Positions 18,196 to 25,870 of a DNA stretch of 64,000 nucleotides are shown piece after piece. Under the pieces are notes generated by a model that ran no database searches, was not told where the DNA came from, and worked only from the letters and a program-made list of their open reading frames with translations. The translations under genes were made by a program, and so were the position numbers. The stretch is from an uncultured Bacteroidales bacterium (GTDB lineage: Bacteria; Bacteroidota; Bacteroidia; Bacteroidales; Paludibacteraceae): contig ONEG01000022.1 of assembly GCA_900316845.1 (NCBI GenBank), positions 1 to 64,000 on the forward strand, read 5' to 3'. Position 1 is the first letter of the stretch. Each line of letters opens with the position of its first letter.

Positions 18196-18255
18196 AAAAT
18201 CCTTTGGCCAGTGATGGCTGTGTGGGTTCAAGTCCCACTCGCGGTACTAAATGAA

Positions 18256-18301
18256 ACAACCCTGCATCATGCTTGCATGAATGTGGGGTTGTTGCATTTT
18301 T
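18256..18301 (+). terminator. terminator after tRNA-Leu(UAA)
   Basis: Stem AACAACCC / GGGGTTGTT (with an inner TGCAT/ATG pairing) followed by GCATTTTT. It ends the tRNA-Leu transcript and overlaps the last base pairs of the convergent NlpC gene. Confidence 0.75.
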
Positions 18302-19121
18302 ATACTCTTCGGATGGCTACCAGATGATGCGTATAAAGGCCATCGGGATGGGCTTTGTCGGATAGTTCGACGGAGAAGATGCCGGTCTCATCGAGGCGCT
18401 CTACCTTGACCCGCCCGGAGCAATGGATGAGGGTTGTCGGGGTCTGGTCGGAGGCCTGCTGGAGGAGGATACCGACGTGGCTGATCTTGCCGTCCTCGTG
18501 GTCAAAGAAGAGGAGGTCGCCCGGTTGCGCGCTCTTGAGCGAGCGGATAGCGCGGCCGCAGGAAGCCTGCTGGGAGGCGTTGCGCGGCAGGGTTTTGCCG
18601 AAGAGACTCATGACGACCTGTACGAAGCCCGAGCAATCCATGCCCATGGCGTTCTTGCCGCCCCATAGATAGGGTACGTTCAGGAAGAAACGCACCGCCT
18701 GCAGGAGGTTCTGCGGGGTTAGTTCGAGAGGCTTGGCAAGCACCATCGACGGATCGATACGAAAGCCCACGCCTAACACCTCGAACCGGCCGTCTTTATA
18801 GTTCGTGAGCCGCGTTCCGGCGGTCAGCGGGATGGTCTGGCCGTTATTCTCGCTCACGGCGTATGCCATAGGCATAGCGACCACAGCGGCATCCTTCAGC
18901 GCCCGGCGATAAGCGGTATAATCCTTGCCGGCGATAGGGGCGATCATCTTCGCATCGACCCATCCCTCCTGACCATCCGCGTCCAGGCGGATGCGGTACC
19001 ATCTGGGTTGTTCCTCCAACACGGCGCACAGCTCGCCGAAGAGCATCTGGGTCTCCTGCTCTGCGCCTTCCCGCGCCTCTGCCCGTACGGGCACGACGCT
19101 ATGTAAAGAAATTGCTTTCAT
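18300..19121 (-). CDS. SH3 plus NlpC/P60 peptidase
   Basis: 273 residues. Bacterial SH3-like segments (about 5-130) are followed by a C40 NlpC/P60 domain with catalytic Cys in GMDCSGFVQVVMSLFG (near 170) and His in DGKISHVGILL (near 220). Such enzymes cut gamma-D-glutamyl-meso-diaminopimelate bonds in cell-wall peptides. No signal peptide precedes MKAISLH at 19121, so it may act in the cytoplasm on recycled peptides. A longer frame to 19280 would add a hydrophobic stretch but is encoded by the promoter DNA and is rejected. The ATG lies only nine nt from the -7 box, so the mRNA is nearly leaderless. Confidence 0.85.
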   Translation of the reverse strand: MKAISLHSVVPVRAEAREGAEQETQMLFGELCAVLEEQPRWYRIRLDADGQEGWVDAKMIAPIAGKDYTAYRRALKDAAVVAMPMAYAVSENNGQTIPLTAGTRLTNYKDGRFEVLGVGFRIDPSMVLAKPLELTPQNLLQAVRFFLNVPYLWGGKNAMGMDCSGFVQVVMSLFGKTLPRNASQQASCGRAIRSLKSAQPGDLLFFDHEDGKISHVGILLQQASDQTPTTLIHCSGRVKVERLDETGIFSVELSDKAHPDGLYTHHLVAIRRV

Positions 19122-19129
19122 TTCCGCTG

Positions 19130-19161
19130 CAAAGGTACGAAAAAAAAATGAAAGTAACAAA
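19130..19161 (-). promoter_or_regulatory. promoter of NlpC/P60 gene
   Basis: On the - strand TTTG (19161-19158), 20 nt, TACCTTTG (19137-19130). The ATG is at 19121, so the predicted 5' leader is only about five nt. Confidence 0.75.
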
Positions 19162-19285
19162 AAAATTAGTAATAAAATTGTTACTAATATAAAAATTACT
19201 AAAATTAAGGGCTCGGGAAGTAGAAAAAAACGCTTTTTTACGTATTTTTGCAAAATGGATATAGCAAAAGAGGGGGACACTGACC

Positions 19286-19373
19286 CTGCGTACTGGTCAC
19301 GATGTGGTCGCGATCACGTCGCGGGATTGAGCTGAAAACGGACTCAAAACAGACTCAAAACGGACTCAAAACA
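19286..19373. repeat. tandem repeats in the NlpC-MBL spacer
   Basis: Three copies of an ACGGACTCAAA-type 11-13 nt unit at 19335-19373, preceded by GGTCACG / GGTCGCGATCACG motifs like those at 170-200 and 8393-8440. The rest of 19162-19406 holds no gene that can be supported. Confidence 0.6.
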
Positions 19374-19406
19374 AGTAGTAAATAAGGGGTAAATGCTGTC
19401 ACCGAT

Positions 19407-20084
19407 TTACCAGCGGCGGCGTTCGGCGGCGATGGTGGTGGGGGCACCGTGACCGGGATAAACGACGGTCTCCGGCGGCAAGGCGAGAAGGAGATCGAGC
19501 GAGTGCCAGAGTTGCTGGATGTCGCCGCCTGGGAGGTCCGTGCGGCCGTAACCCATTTGAAAGAGCGTGTCGCCGGAGAAGAGGACGCCGTCCTCGGGGA
19601 AATAGAAACAAACCGAGCCGGGCGTGTGGCCGGGGGTGGAGAGGATTTTTAATGATGGAATGAGCCGCGGCTCTGCCGCTGAATGATGGATTGATGGACT
19701 GACAGACTGATTTACAGGGAGCGGCTCGAGGGGGAAGGGGACGGGGGTGCCGCCGATACCGAAGAGGTCGTACTGCGCCTGCATCGCCTTTGCCATAGGG
19801 ATATCCGCCTCGTGCATGAGAACCGGGGTGTGCCATTGTTCGCACGCCCAGGCGGCGCCCCAGAGGTGGTCGAGGTGGCCGTGGGTGGCGAGGATAGTAA
19901 GACCGCTTTCAGCTGACAGACCGCGTTGCTGACAGACCACTTCGTTGACAGACCGGTAGAGCATCTGCTGCTCGTAGAGGGAGCTGCAGGCAGGGTCGAT
20001 GAGGAGGGTGTTTCCCGCTCCGTCAGACACAAGATACATGTTCGTCCCGAAGGACCCGACTTCAAAGGTTTTTATTTCCAACAT
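19407..20084 (-). CDS. metallo-beta-lactamase-fold hydrolase (glyoxalase II-like)
   Basis: 225 residues. ATHGHLDHLWG (HxHxDH zinc motif near residue 70), LSTPGHTPGS, VLFSGDTLFQMG and VYPGHG give the ordered metal-ligand motifs of the family. It probably hydrolyses a thioester or related bond; substrate unknown. Two stretches look inserted in frame. One near residue 50 (QQRGLSAESG) is encoded by a TGACAGACC repeat. The other near 120-145 (NQSVSPSIHHSAAEP) is encoded by AATGATGGA/GACTGACAGA repeats. The start overlaps the radical SAM gene by 13 nt. Confidence 0.85.
   Translation of the reverse strand: MLEIKTFEVGSFGTNMYLVSDGAGNTLLIDPACSSLYEQQMLYRSVNEVVCQQRGLSAESGLTILATHGHLDHLWGAAWACEQWHTPVLMHEADIPMAKAMQAQYDLFGIGGTPVPFPLEPLPVNQSVSPSIHHSAAEPRLIPSLKILSTPGHTPGSVCFYFPEDGVLFSGDTLFQMGYGRTDLPGGDIQQLWHSLDLLLALPPETVVYPGHGAPTTIAAERRRW
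19651..19713. repeat. in-frame repeat cluster in the MBL-fold gene
   Basis: AATGATGGA, a GCCGCGGCTCTGCCGC near-palindrome, a second AATGATGGATTGATGG and GACTGACAGACTGA follow each other. They encode a low-complexity insert absent from typical family members. Confidence 0.6.
19912..19953. repeat. TGACAGACC repeat, copy in the MBL-fold gene
   Basis: Three TGACAGACC units, the first two as GCTGACAGACCGCGTTGC-type sequence. A near-identical pair occurs at 20882-20910 in the neighbouring radical SAM gene, also in frame. Confidence 0.65.
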
Positions 20085-21088
20085 TCTTGACAGATTTGAG
20101 GGGTTTGAAGCAGCGCTTGGGTGCGGAAGGTGCGGGCGGCAGGGCCGGAAAAGAGTTCGCGGAGAGAGGCGGTGCGGAGATTGCCGTACGCGTGCGCATG
20201 ATCCTTATCATAACAACACGGCAGGACATCGCCGTTGGCGGCAATCACTACCCCACTCCATACGCGGAAACAACCCTTGCCAAGAGGCTTGCGGTACCAA
20301 AGTCCGTCGGCATGCTGCTCGTAGCGGCGGTAGCGGGGCTCGGAGGGCATCAGCGGATGGCCGTGGCGGTAGTCGTAGAGCTGGGCGGTCTTGAAGACCA
20401 GCCGGTCCGCGCCAAGGGCTTTGTACTCCTTCCGGAAAGCCCGCCACTCGTGCTCGTTGGATTTTAACCGCAGGACTTGAAGTTCGATAGTCAGAGAGGA
20501 GCCTACCCCCAGCCCCTCCCTAAAGGGAAGGGAGTCTTTTTTCTTTGCTTCTTGAAGCCATCGGAGGGCGGCTTTGCACTGGTCGAGGGAACCGCCGACG
20601 CGGTAGGCCTCATAAGTCTCCTGCGTCAGGCCGTCCATGGAGATGATGATACGGTCGAGTCCGGCGGAGACAAGGGCTTTTGCGAGCTCGGGAGTCATCG
20701 CCTGCGCGTTGGTCGAGACGATGGTATAGAGCCCGGCGTCGTGCGCCTCGCGGATCATGAGAGGCAGGTCTTTGTTGAGCAGGGGTTCGCCCTGGAAATA
20801 AAACTGGATGACAAATGCCGTCCCCTTGACCTCAGATAAAATCCGATGCCAAAGGGGGAGCGGCATAAGACCACCCTGCGGGCTGACAGACCGCGCTGCT
20901 GACAGACCGACAGGACACGCCGGGCAGCGGAGCTGGCAGACGGCGGAGGGCTCGACAGAGACGAAGAGGGGTGTATGGCGTACGAAACGCGCTGAACCGA
21001 GACGATTCAGCGCATAACTCGCGTAACAACGTAACGCGTTAATGAAGCGCGATCTTGTTAACCCGACGCTCATGGCGGCCGCCTTCAA
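20072..21088 (-). CDS. radical SAM/SPASM protein
   Basis: Up to 338 residues. CQLRCPAC (Cys-x3-Cys-x2-Cys, near residue 54) is the radical SAM cluster, and a C-terminal SPASM-type cysteine set (GKGCFRVW, DVLPCCYDKDH, CQECW) would hold an auxiliary Fe-S cluster. Such proteins often modify peptides or cofactors; substrate unknown. Two in-frame inserts are visible: GLSAARSVSPQ from a TGACAGACC repeat, and KDSLPFREGLGVG from a GGGAAGGGAG/CTCCCT palindrome at 20501-20540. The start is uncertain (21088 or 21073); both overlap the rpiB 3' end. Confidence 0.82.
   Translation of the reverse strand: MKAAAMSVGLTRSRFINALRCYASYALNRLGSARFVRHTPLFVSVEPSAVCQLRCPACPVGLSAARSVSPQGGLMPLPLWHRILSEVKGTAFVIQFYFQGEPLLNKDLPLMIREAHDAGLYTIVSTNAQAMTPELAKALVSAGLDRIIISMDGLTQETYEAYRVGGSLDQCKAALRWLQEAKKKDSLPFREGLGVGSSLTIELQVLRLKSNEHEWRAFRKEYKALGADRLVFKTAQLYDYRHGHPLMPSEPRYRRYEQHADGLWYRKPLGKGCFRVWSGVVIAANGDVLPCCYDKDHAHAYGNLRTASLRELFSGPAARTFRTQALLQTPQICQECWK
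20501..20540. repeat. palindromic G/C-rich repeat in the radical SAM gene
   Basis: CCCCTCCCTAAAGGGAAGGG forms an imperfect palindrome read in frame as SLPFREGLGVG. The motif looks like a dispersed intergenic element that has entered the coding sequence. Confidence 0.6.
20882..20910. repeat. TGACAGACC repeat, copy in the radical SAM gene
   Basis: GCTGACAGACCGCGCTGCTG then ACAGACC; it differs at one position from the matching stretch at 19912 in the adjacent MBL-fold gene. Confidence 0.65.
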
Positions 21089-21488
21089 AATCGGTCTGGA
21101 AGAACGTACGAACGATGTCCAAGGCCTTTACCGAAGAGATGAATCCGGCAGGCAGAGCCAGGACATTCGCATTATTATGCTGGCGCGCCAGTTCCGCTAA
21201 CTTCGTGTCCCAGCAGAGGGCTGCACGGATACCCTGATGCTTGTTGGCGGTCATGCAGATACCGTTTCCGGTAGAGCAGATGATGATGCCGAACTCGTAC
21301 TCACCCTTCTCCACAGCGTCCGCCAGAGGGTGCGCGTAATCCGGATAGTCGCAGCTCTCCGAACTGTAGCAACCGAAGTCCTTCACTTGTGCGCCGTTGT
21401 CCTCCAGGAACAATTGTACCTGTTGCTTCAACGCAAATCCCGCATGGTCCGAGGCCATCGCGATAGTCATTTCACTAAAGCTTTTCAT
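21039..21488 (-). CDS. rpiB: ribose-5-phosphate isomerase B
   Basis: 149 residues (143 if the second ATG at 21470 is used). MASDHAGFALK near the N-terminus and CSTGNGICMTANKHQGIRAA (active-site Cys, near 75) are the RpiB/LacAB signatures. It interconverts ribose-5-phosphate and ribulose-5-phosphate in the pentose phosphate pathway. The neighbouring radical SAM gene begins inside its 3' end, so the two are probably co-transcribed. Confidence 0.94.
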   Translation of the reverse strand: MKSFSEMTIAMASDHAGFALKQQVQLFLEDNGAQVKDFGCYSSESCDYPDYAHPLADAVEKGEYEFGIIICSTGNGICMTANKHQGIRAALCWDTKLAELARQHNNANVLALPAGFISSVKALDIVRTFFQTDFEGGRHERRVNKIALH

Positions 21489-21508
21489 ATAGATTTATGA
21501 TTTATGAT

Positions 21509-22120
21509 TTAAAACACCGTTGCAAGATTGCCGAACATCAGCTTGCAGGAGATGGCAAGGACGATGATGCCGAAAAACTTACGGATGATATAAAGCGCCG
21601 TGGTGCCGAGGTACTTCGTCAGCCAGTTTGTGCCGATCAGCACCAGGTAGAGCACCAACATACAAAGCAGCAGAGCGATGCAGAGATTGCCGGTAGTATA
21701 TTCCGCGGTGATCGCCAGCAACGCCGTGAAAGCACCCGGGCCGGCGTACATCGGGAAAGCCAGCGGCACAATAGCGCTACCGGACCCGATCTCGCCTTCG
21801 AGCTTGTCGTTCTGGAAGATTGTGATATCCAGCACCATCTCTAATGCCATCAGGAAGATCACGAAACCACCGGCGATAGCGAAATACTCAATCTGCACGC
21901 CGAAGAGTTTGAGCATCCATTCTCCCAAAAAGAGGAAGGACATCAAGATCACCAGACTGGCGATACAGACCTTGCCGGCATGGATCTTAATGCCCTTTTT
22001 CTGCATCGAGATAGTGATGGGTATATTGCCGAAAGGATCGATGATAGCAATCAGGAAAACAAACGAGGATAGTACCTGCCAAATGTCAAAAGGACCAAAA
22101 AAAGCACGCAATGATTCCAT
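21509..22120 (-). CDS. marC: MarC family inner-membrane protein
   Basis: 203 residues with six predicted transmembrane segments and the conserved IIDPFGNIPI and PLAFPMYAGPGA motifs of the MarC/UPF0056 family. The transported substrate is not established. It has its own promoter at 22140-22171, facing the efp promoter, and is followed by rpiB after 20 nt. Confidence 0.88.
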   Translation of the reverse strand: MESLRAFFGPFDIWQVLSSFVFLIAIIDPFGNIPITISMQKKGIKIHAGKVCIASLVILMSFLFLGEWMLKLFGVQIEYFAIAGGFVIFLMALEMVLDITIFQNDKLEGEIGSGSAIVPLAFPMYAGPGAFTALLAITAEYTTGNLCIALLLCMLVLYLVLIGTNWLTKYLGTTALYIIRKFFGIIVLAISCKLMFGNLATVF

Positions 22121-22139
22121 AATACTTCGATTTTGAGTG

Positions 22140-22187
22140 CAAAATTACTAAAAAATTTGCATATATGCAAGAAAAATTGTAACTTTG
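22140..22187. promoter_or_regulatory. overlapping divergent marC/efp promoters
   Basis: For efp (+): TTTG 22156-22159 and TAACTTTG 22180-22187. For marC (-): TAATTTTG at 22147-22140 and a CTTG box at 22171-22168. Both -33 boxes sit in the perfect palindrome TTGCATATATGCAA (22157-22170), so the two polymerases must compete for the same DNA. Confidence 0.65.
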
Positions 22188-22234
22188 CGCGATTTTTCGA
22201 GCAAAGGTAAATAAAATAATACAAATAACCATTT

Positions 22235-22798
22235 ATGATTAACTCTCAAGACATCAAAAACGGCGTATGCATCCGCATGGACGGCCGTCTGTATTTCGTA
22301 ATTGAGTTCCTGCACGTTAAACCGGGTAAGGGAAACACAATTATGCGTGTGAAATTTAAAGATGTTGTCGATGGCCGCGTATTGGAGCGCCGCTTCAACA
22401 TCGGTGAGAAACTCGAGGACGTACGCGTAGAGCGCCGCCCGTATCAGTTCCTCTACAAAGAGGGTGCTGACTACATCTTCATGAATAACGAGACCTTCGA
22501 GCAGGTGCCCATCGCTCATGACCTGATCACCGGCGTGGACTTCCTCAAAGAGGGCATGACCTGCGATGTCGTTTCCGACGCTTCGACCGACACGATCCTG
22601 TTTGCCGAGCTGCCGACGAAGGTAGAGCTGCAGATCACCTACACCGAGCCGGGTCTGAAGGGCGACACCGCGACGAACACCCTGAAGCCCGCTACGCTGG
22701 AGACCGGCGCTGAGATCCGCGTGCCGTTGTTCATCAACGAAGGCGAGATCGTCCGCGTGGACACCCGTGACGGTAGCTACTGCGAGCGCGTGCGTTAA
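22235..22798 (+). CDS. efp: translation elongation factor P
   Basis: 187 residues, normal length. KOW-like domain I has the tip loop HVKPGKGN with the lysine near residue 34; two OB domains end at GSYCERVR. It relieves ribosome stalling at proline runs; the proline-rich TonB at 47610 in this window is one likely client. A terminator follows at 22844-22873. Confidence 0.97.
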   Translation: MINSQDIKNGVCIRMDGRLYFVIEFLHVKPGKGNTIMRVKFKDVVDGRVLERRFNIGEKLEDVRVERRPYQFLYKEGADYIFMNNETFEQVPIAHDLITGVDFLKEGMTCDVVSDASTDTILFAELPTKVELQITYTEPGLKGDTATNTLKPATLETGAEIRVPLFINEGEIVRVDTRDGSYCERVR

Positions 22799-22843
22799 TC
22801 AATCGCGACGTGCGCCACTTACGGCGCGTAAGAGCACAAAAAA

Positions 22844-22873
22844 AAATCCGGCCTTATGGTCGGATTTCTTTTT
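22844..22873 (+). terminator. terminator after efp
   Basis: Stem AAATCCG / CGGATTT with a nine-nt GGCCTTATG-type loop and a T-rich tail. A-runs on the other side make it usable for the convergent aspS as well. Confidence 0.82.
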
Positions 22874-22887
22874 GTATGCCGTTGCGC

Positions 22888-24264
22888 TTAAGGCGCTACG
22901 CGGTTGATGTCGCGGGGGAACATCGAGCATTCCTTGACATTGGCGATGCCTAAGAAACAAGCCGTGATACGCTCCAGACCGATAGCAAAACCGCCGTGAG
23001 GAGGCATGCCGTTCTTGAAGGTATCGAGGTAGAAATGGAATGCATCGGGGTTCATGCCGCGACGGATCATCTTCTCTCGATAGTCCGCCTCTTTATGCAT
23101 ACGCTGGCCACCGGAGGTGATCTCGAGACCCCTCATGAGGAGGTCGAAGCTGAGCGTCAGCGACGGGTCATCGGGGTCGTCCATCGCGTAGAAAGCGCGA
23201 TGCTCGGACGGGAAATGGGTAACGAAGACGAAGTCCGAACCGTATTTCTCGAAGGCGTACTTGCATATAGCGCGCTCCTCTTCCGGCGCGAGGTCATCCT
23301 CACCGCGGTGGTCCGCTTCGCATAGATGATTTTCGAAGAGGATCTCGTGTACCTCGCTCAGTTTCCATGCGGGAACCTGCTCGGGGAGCACGGGGTTGAC
23401 GGCGTTGAGCAGCTGCAACTCGTGCGCGCAATCCTTCTCTACCGTCGCGATGATATGACGCAGCAGCGCCGCCTCGAGGACCATGACATCCTCCTGACCT
23501 TTGATGAAGCCCATCTCCACATCGAGGGAGATATACTCATTGAGATGGCGGCTCGTCGCATGTTTCTCAGCGCGGTAAGCGGGAGCTATCTCAAAGACGC
23601 GCTCATAGACGCCGACGCCGATCTGTTTGTAGAACTGCGGGCTCTGCGCGAGATAGACCTGCTTGCCGAAATAATCCATCTTGAAGACGTTCGCACCGCC
23701 TTCTGCACCCTCGGACACGATCTTCGGAGTGAAGATCTGGGTAAAACCGTTCGCAGACAGGAACTCGCCGAAAGCGCGAGCGATAGTGCTCTGCACCTTG
23801 AGGATCGCCATGTCGCGCGGGTTACGGAGGGTTACCTGACGGTTATCGAACTTATAACGCAAGAGGGTCTCCTCGTCGCCGAACTTCAGGGCGTTCATAT
23901 CCACTACCTCAGCGGTTGTCGGACGGCTCAGGACGCGGACCTCAGCCACAGCGATCTCAATCGTGTTGTAGAAGGCTGCGGGGTCCTTGATCTTCGCCTC
24001 GTTGACGGTACCGGTGAGGGTGATCGCCATCTCGCGGCAGAGGTCGTTCATCGCGATCTCATTGCCGGCCTCGTCGAAGAACTTCGAGGTCTCATTGGAG
24101 ACGACAGCCTGGAGGAGTCCGCGGGACTTGCGAAGCACAATAAATCCGCCCCACTTGGTGACGCGGACGTTATGGATCATGCCGGAAACAGAAACAGATT
24201 CGCCAACCTTAGCGTTGGCGAGATCTGTCACGTTTTCATTATGCTGATTAACGTTCAAAAACAT
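22888..24264 (-). CDS. aspS: aspartyl-tRNA synthetase, archaeal type
   Basis: 458 residues, class II synthetase with an N-terminal OB anticodon-binding domain. Diagnostic strings are LEITSGGQRMH, GMPPHGGFAIGLERIT and a C-terminal MFPRDINRVAP. These match the short archaeal/eukaryal-type AspRS (often annotated aspartate-tRNA(Asn) ligase), not the ~590-residue bacterial AspRS with a GAD insert. Many such enzymes are non-discriminating and charge tRNA-Asn with Asp for conversion by GatCAB. It lies downstream of rplQ after an ACGTAATTACG-repeat spacer. Confidence 0.85.
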   Translation of the reverse strand: MFLNVNQHNENVTDLANAKVGESVSVSGMIHNVRVTKWGGFIVLRKSRGLLQAVVSNETSKFFDEAGNEIAMNDLCREMAITLTGTVNEAKIKDPAAFYNTIEIAVAEVRVLSRPTTAEVVDMNALKFGDEETLLRYKFDNRQVTLRNPRDMAILKVQSTIARAFGEFLSANGFTQIFTPKIVSEGAEGGANVFKMDYFGKQVYLAQSPQFYKQIGVGVYERVFEIAPAYRAEKHATSRHLNEYISLDVEMGFIKGQEDVMVLEAALLRHIIATVEKDCAHELQLLNAVNPVLPEQVPAWKLSEVHEILFENHLCEADHRGEDDLAPEEERAICKYAFEKYGSDFVFVTHFPSEHRAFYAMDDPDDPSLTLSFDLLMRGLEITSGGQRMHKEADYREKMIRRGMNPDAFHFYLDTFKNGMPPHGGFAIGLERITACFLGIANVKECSMFPRDINRVAP

Positions 24265-24282
24265 AGTTTTTTAACGATTTAT

Positions 24283-24317
24283 CGTAATGACGTAATTACG
24301 TAATGACGTTATTACGA
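24283..24317. repeat. GTAATGACGTAATTACG repeat spacer
   Basis: Several copies of a palindromic GTAATTACG/GTAATGACG unit fill the gap between rplQ and aspS. A related unit fills 4216-4237, just after the OstA-like stop codon. Confidence 0.55.
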
Positions 24318-24325
24318 AAGGTTTA

Positions 24326-24817
24326 TTACTCAGCAGCCTTCTCCTCTGCAGCAGGAGCAGCCTCAGCAGCAACCTCTTCTACAGCCTCCTTAACGGCTTT
24401 CTTGCCGGCACGGCGGGTAGCTTTCTTGGTTGCTTTCTTGGTCTCCTTGAGCATGTTCTCGTTGTAGTCCACGAGCTCGATGATACACATCTCAGCTGCG
24501 TCACCCAGACGGAAACCGGTACGGAGGATACGGGTGTAGCCACCGGGACGGTTAGCGATCTTCTCGCCTACATTCTGGAAGAGTTCGGTAACGACCTCTT
24601 TCTGTTTGAGGAGGGAGAACGCCAGACGACGGTTGTTCATGTTGTCCTCTTTAGCTCGGGTGAGAATCGGCTCCACGTAGATACGGAGCGCTTTAGCCTT
24701 AGCGAGGGTGGTGCTGATACGCTTGTGGAGGATCAGCGAGCAAGCCATGTTGCTGAGCATAGCAGCGCGGTGGTTAGCTTTGCGGCTAAGGTGATTGAAT
24801 TTTTTATTATGACGCAT
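24326..24817 (-). CDS. rplQ: 50S ribosomal protein L17
   Basis: 163 residues. The conserved L17 core [20 protein letters not shown] through to residue ~120 is followed by a Lys/Ala/Glu-rich tail, as in other Bacteroidetes. It is the last gene of the ribosomal megaoperon, 49 nt after rpoA. Confidence 0.96.
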   Translation of the reverse strand: MRHNKKFNHLSRKANHRAAMLSNMACSLILHKRISTTLAKAKALRIYVEPILTRAKEDNMNNRRLAFSLLKQKEVVTELFQNVGEKIANRPGGYTRILRTGFRLGDAAEMCIIELVDYNENMLKETKKATKKATRRAGKKAVKEAVEEVAAEAAPAAEEKAAE

Positions 24818-24866
24818 AATAAAGTTTAATTTTAAGTTTAAAAAAGTTTAAGGAGTTTAACGGAGA

Positions 24867-25859
24867 TTACTCATTCACATGGTAACGTGAGATGTCCATC
24901 CCGAAGGCAAGACCATTACGCTCGAGCAGTTCGTCGAGTTCGGTGAGCGATTTCTTACCGAAGTTACGGAACTTCAAGAGGTCTGCACGGTGATACTTAA
25001 CGAGTTCGCCAAGGGTCTCTACCTCTGCTTGCTTCAAGCAGTTCAGCGCACGAACGGAGAGGTCCATATCCTGGAGCTTCTGGTTGAGAAGCTGACGCAT
25101 ACGGAGGATCTCCTCGTCGAGAGCGGAAGAGTTCTTCTTGGTCTCCTCCTCGAGGACGATACGTTCGTCGGAGAAGAGCATGAAGTGGTAGATCAGGATC
25201 TTAGCGGCCTCGGTCAGCGCCTGTTGCGGGGTGATGGAGCCGTCGGTAGTGATCTCGAGGGTGAGTTTCTCGTAGTCGGTACGTTGCTCGACACGGTACT
25301 GGTCAACCGAGATCATGACGTTACGGATAGGCGTGTAGATAGAGTCGATCGCAAGGGTGCCGATAGGATCGTCTTTCTTGCGGTTCTCGTCACCGGGCAC
25401 GTATCCGCGTCCTTTGTTAATAGTGATCTGGATCTCAAAATCCGCCGAGTCATCCATCTCCGCAAGACGGAGATCAGTGTTGAGGACCTCGAAGTTCTGG
25501 AGCACGGAGTTGAACTCACCAGCGAGGAAAGCTTTGGACTTACGTACGTGGAGAGTAGCGGTCTCGGTCTCCTCCTCGATGCCCTCTTTGTGAGCAAAGC
25601 GGATTTGTTTGAGATTAAGGATCAGGTTGGTAACGTCAGTGATGACACCGGGGATGGTAGCAAATTCATGATCAATACCACTAATCTTGACAGAGCAGAT
25701 GGCATATCCCTCGAGGCTGCCCAGCAGCACACGACGGATCGCATTGCCTATCGTAATTCCGTACCCCGGCTCGAGTGGGCGAAATTCAAATACGCCTTTG
25801 GTAGCACTCGAATCCAACATGATAACCTTGTCAGGTTTGATGAAATTTAATATTGCCAT
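24867..25859 (-). CDS. rpoA: RNA polymerase alpha subunit
   Basis: 330 residues. The alpha-NTD (about 1-230: assembly and beta/beta' contacts) is joined by a linker to an alpha-CTD (about 255-320) with [19 protein letters not shown] and [15 protein letters not shown]. It nucleates polymerase assembly. It lies 11 nt after rpsD in the alpha operon. Confidence 0.97.
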   Translation of the reverse strand: MAILNFIKPDKVIMLDSSATKGVFEFRPLEPGYGITIGNAIRRVLLGSLEGYAICSVKISGIDHEFATIPGVITDVTNLILNLKQIRFAHKEGIEEETETATLHVRKSKAFLAGEFNSVLQNFEVLNTDLRLAEMDDSADFEIQITINKGRGYVPGDENRKKDDPIGTLAIDSIYTPIRNVMISVDQYRVEQRTDYEKLTLEITTDGSITPQQALTEAAKILIYHFMLFSDERIVLEEETKKNSSALDEEILRMRQLLNQKLQDMDLSVRALNCLKQAEVETLGELVKYHRADLLKFRNFGKKSLTELDELLERNGLAFGMDISRYHVNE

Positions 25860-25870
25860 GAATTTAATGA

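Larger units (their letters stand above)
17473..18246 (+). tRNA. tRNA-Leu (anticodon TAA), interrupted by a group I intron
   Basis: Exons 17473-17507 and 18196-18246 join into a full class II tRNA. Acceptor GCCGCGA pairs TCGCGGT (G1-U72). The anticodon stem is AAGGA/TCCTT with loop CTTAAAA (anticodon TAA). A long variable arm follows, then T-arm GTGGG/CCCAC with loop TTCAAGT and discriminator A at 18246. The intron falls exactly between T34 and A35. Neither half can form an anticodon arm alone, so splicing is required for a working tRNA. A terminator follows at 18256-18301. Confidence 0.93.

Noticed and set aside
19122..19280. Transmembrane extension of the NlpC/P60 protein
   Set aside because: The hydrophobic text is encoded by a perfect promoter, so those codons are probably never transcribed from it.
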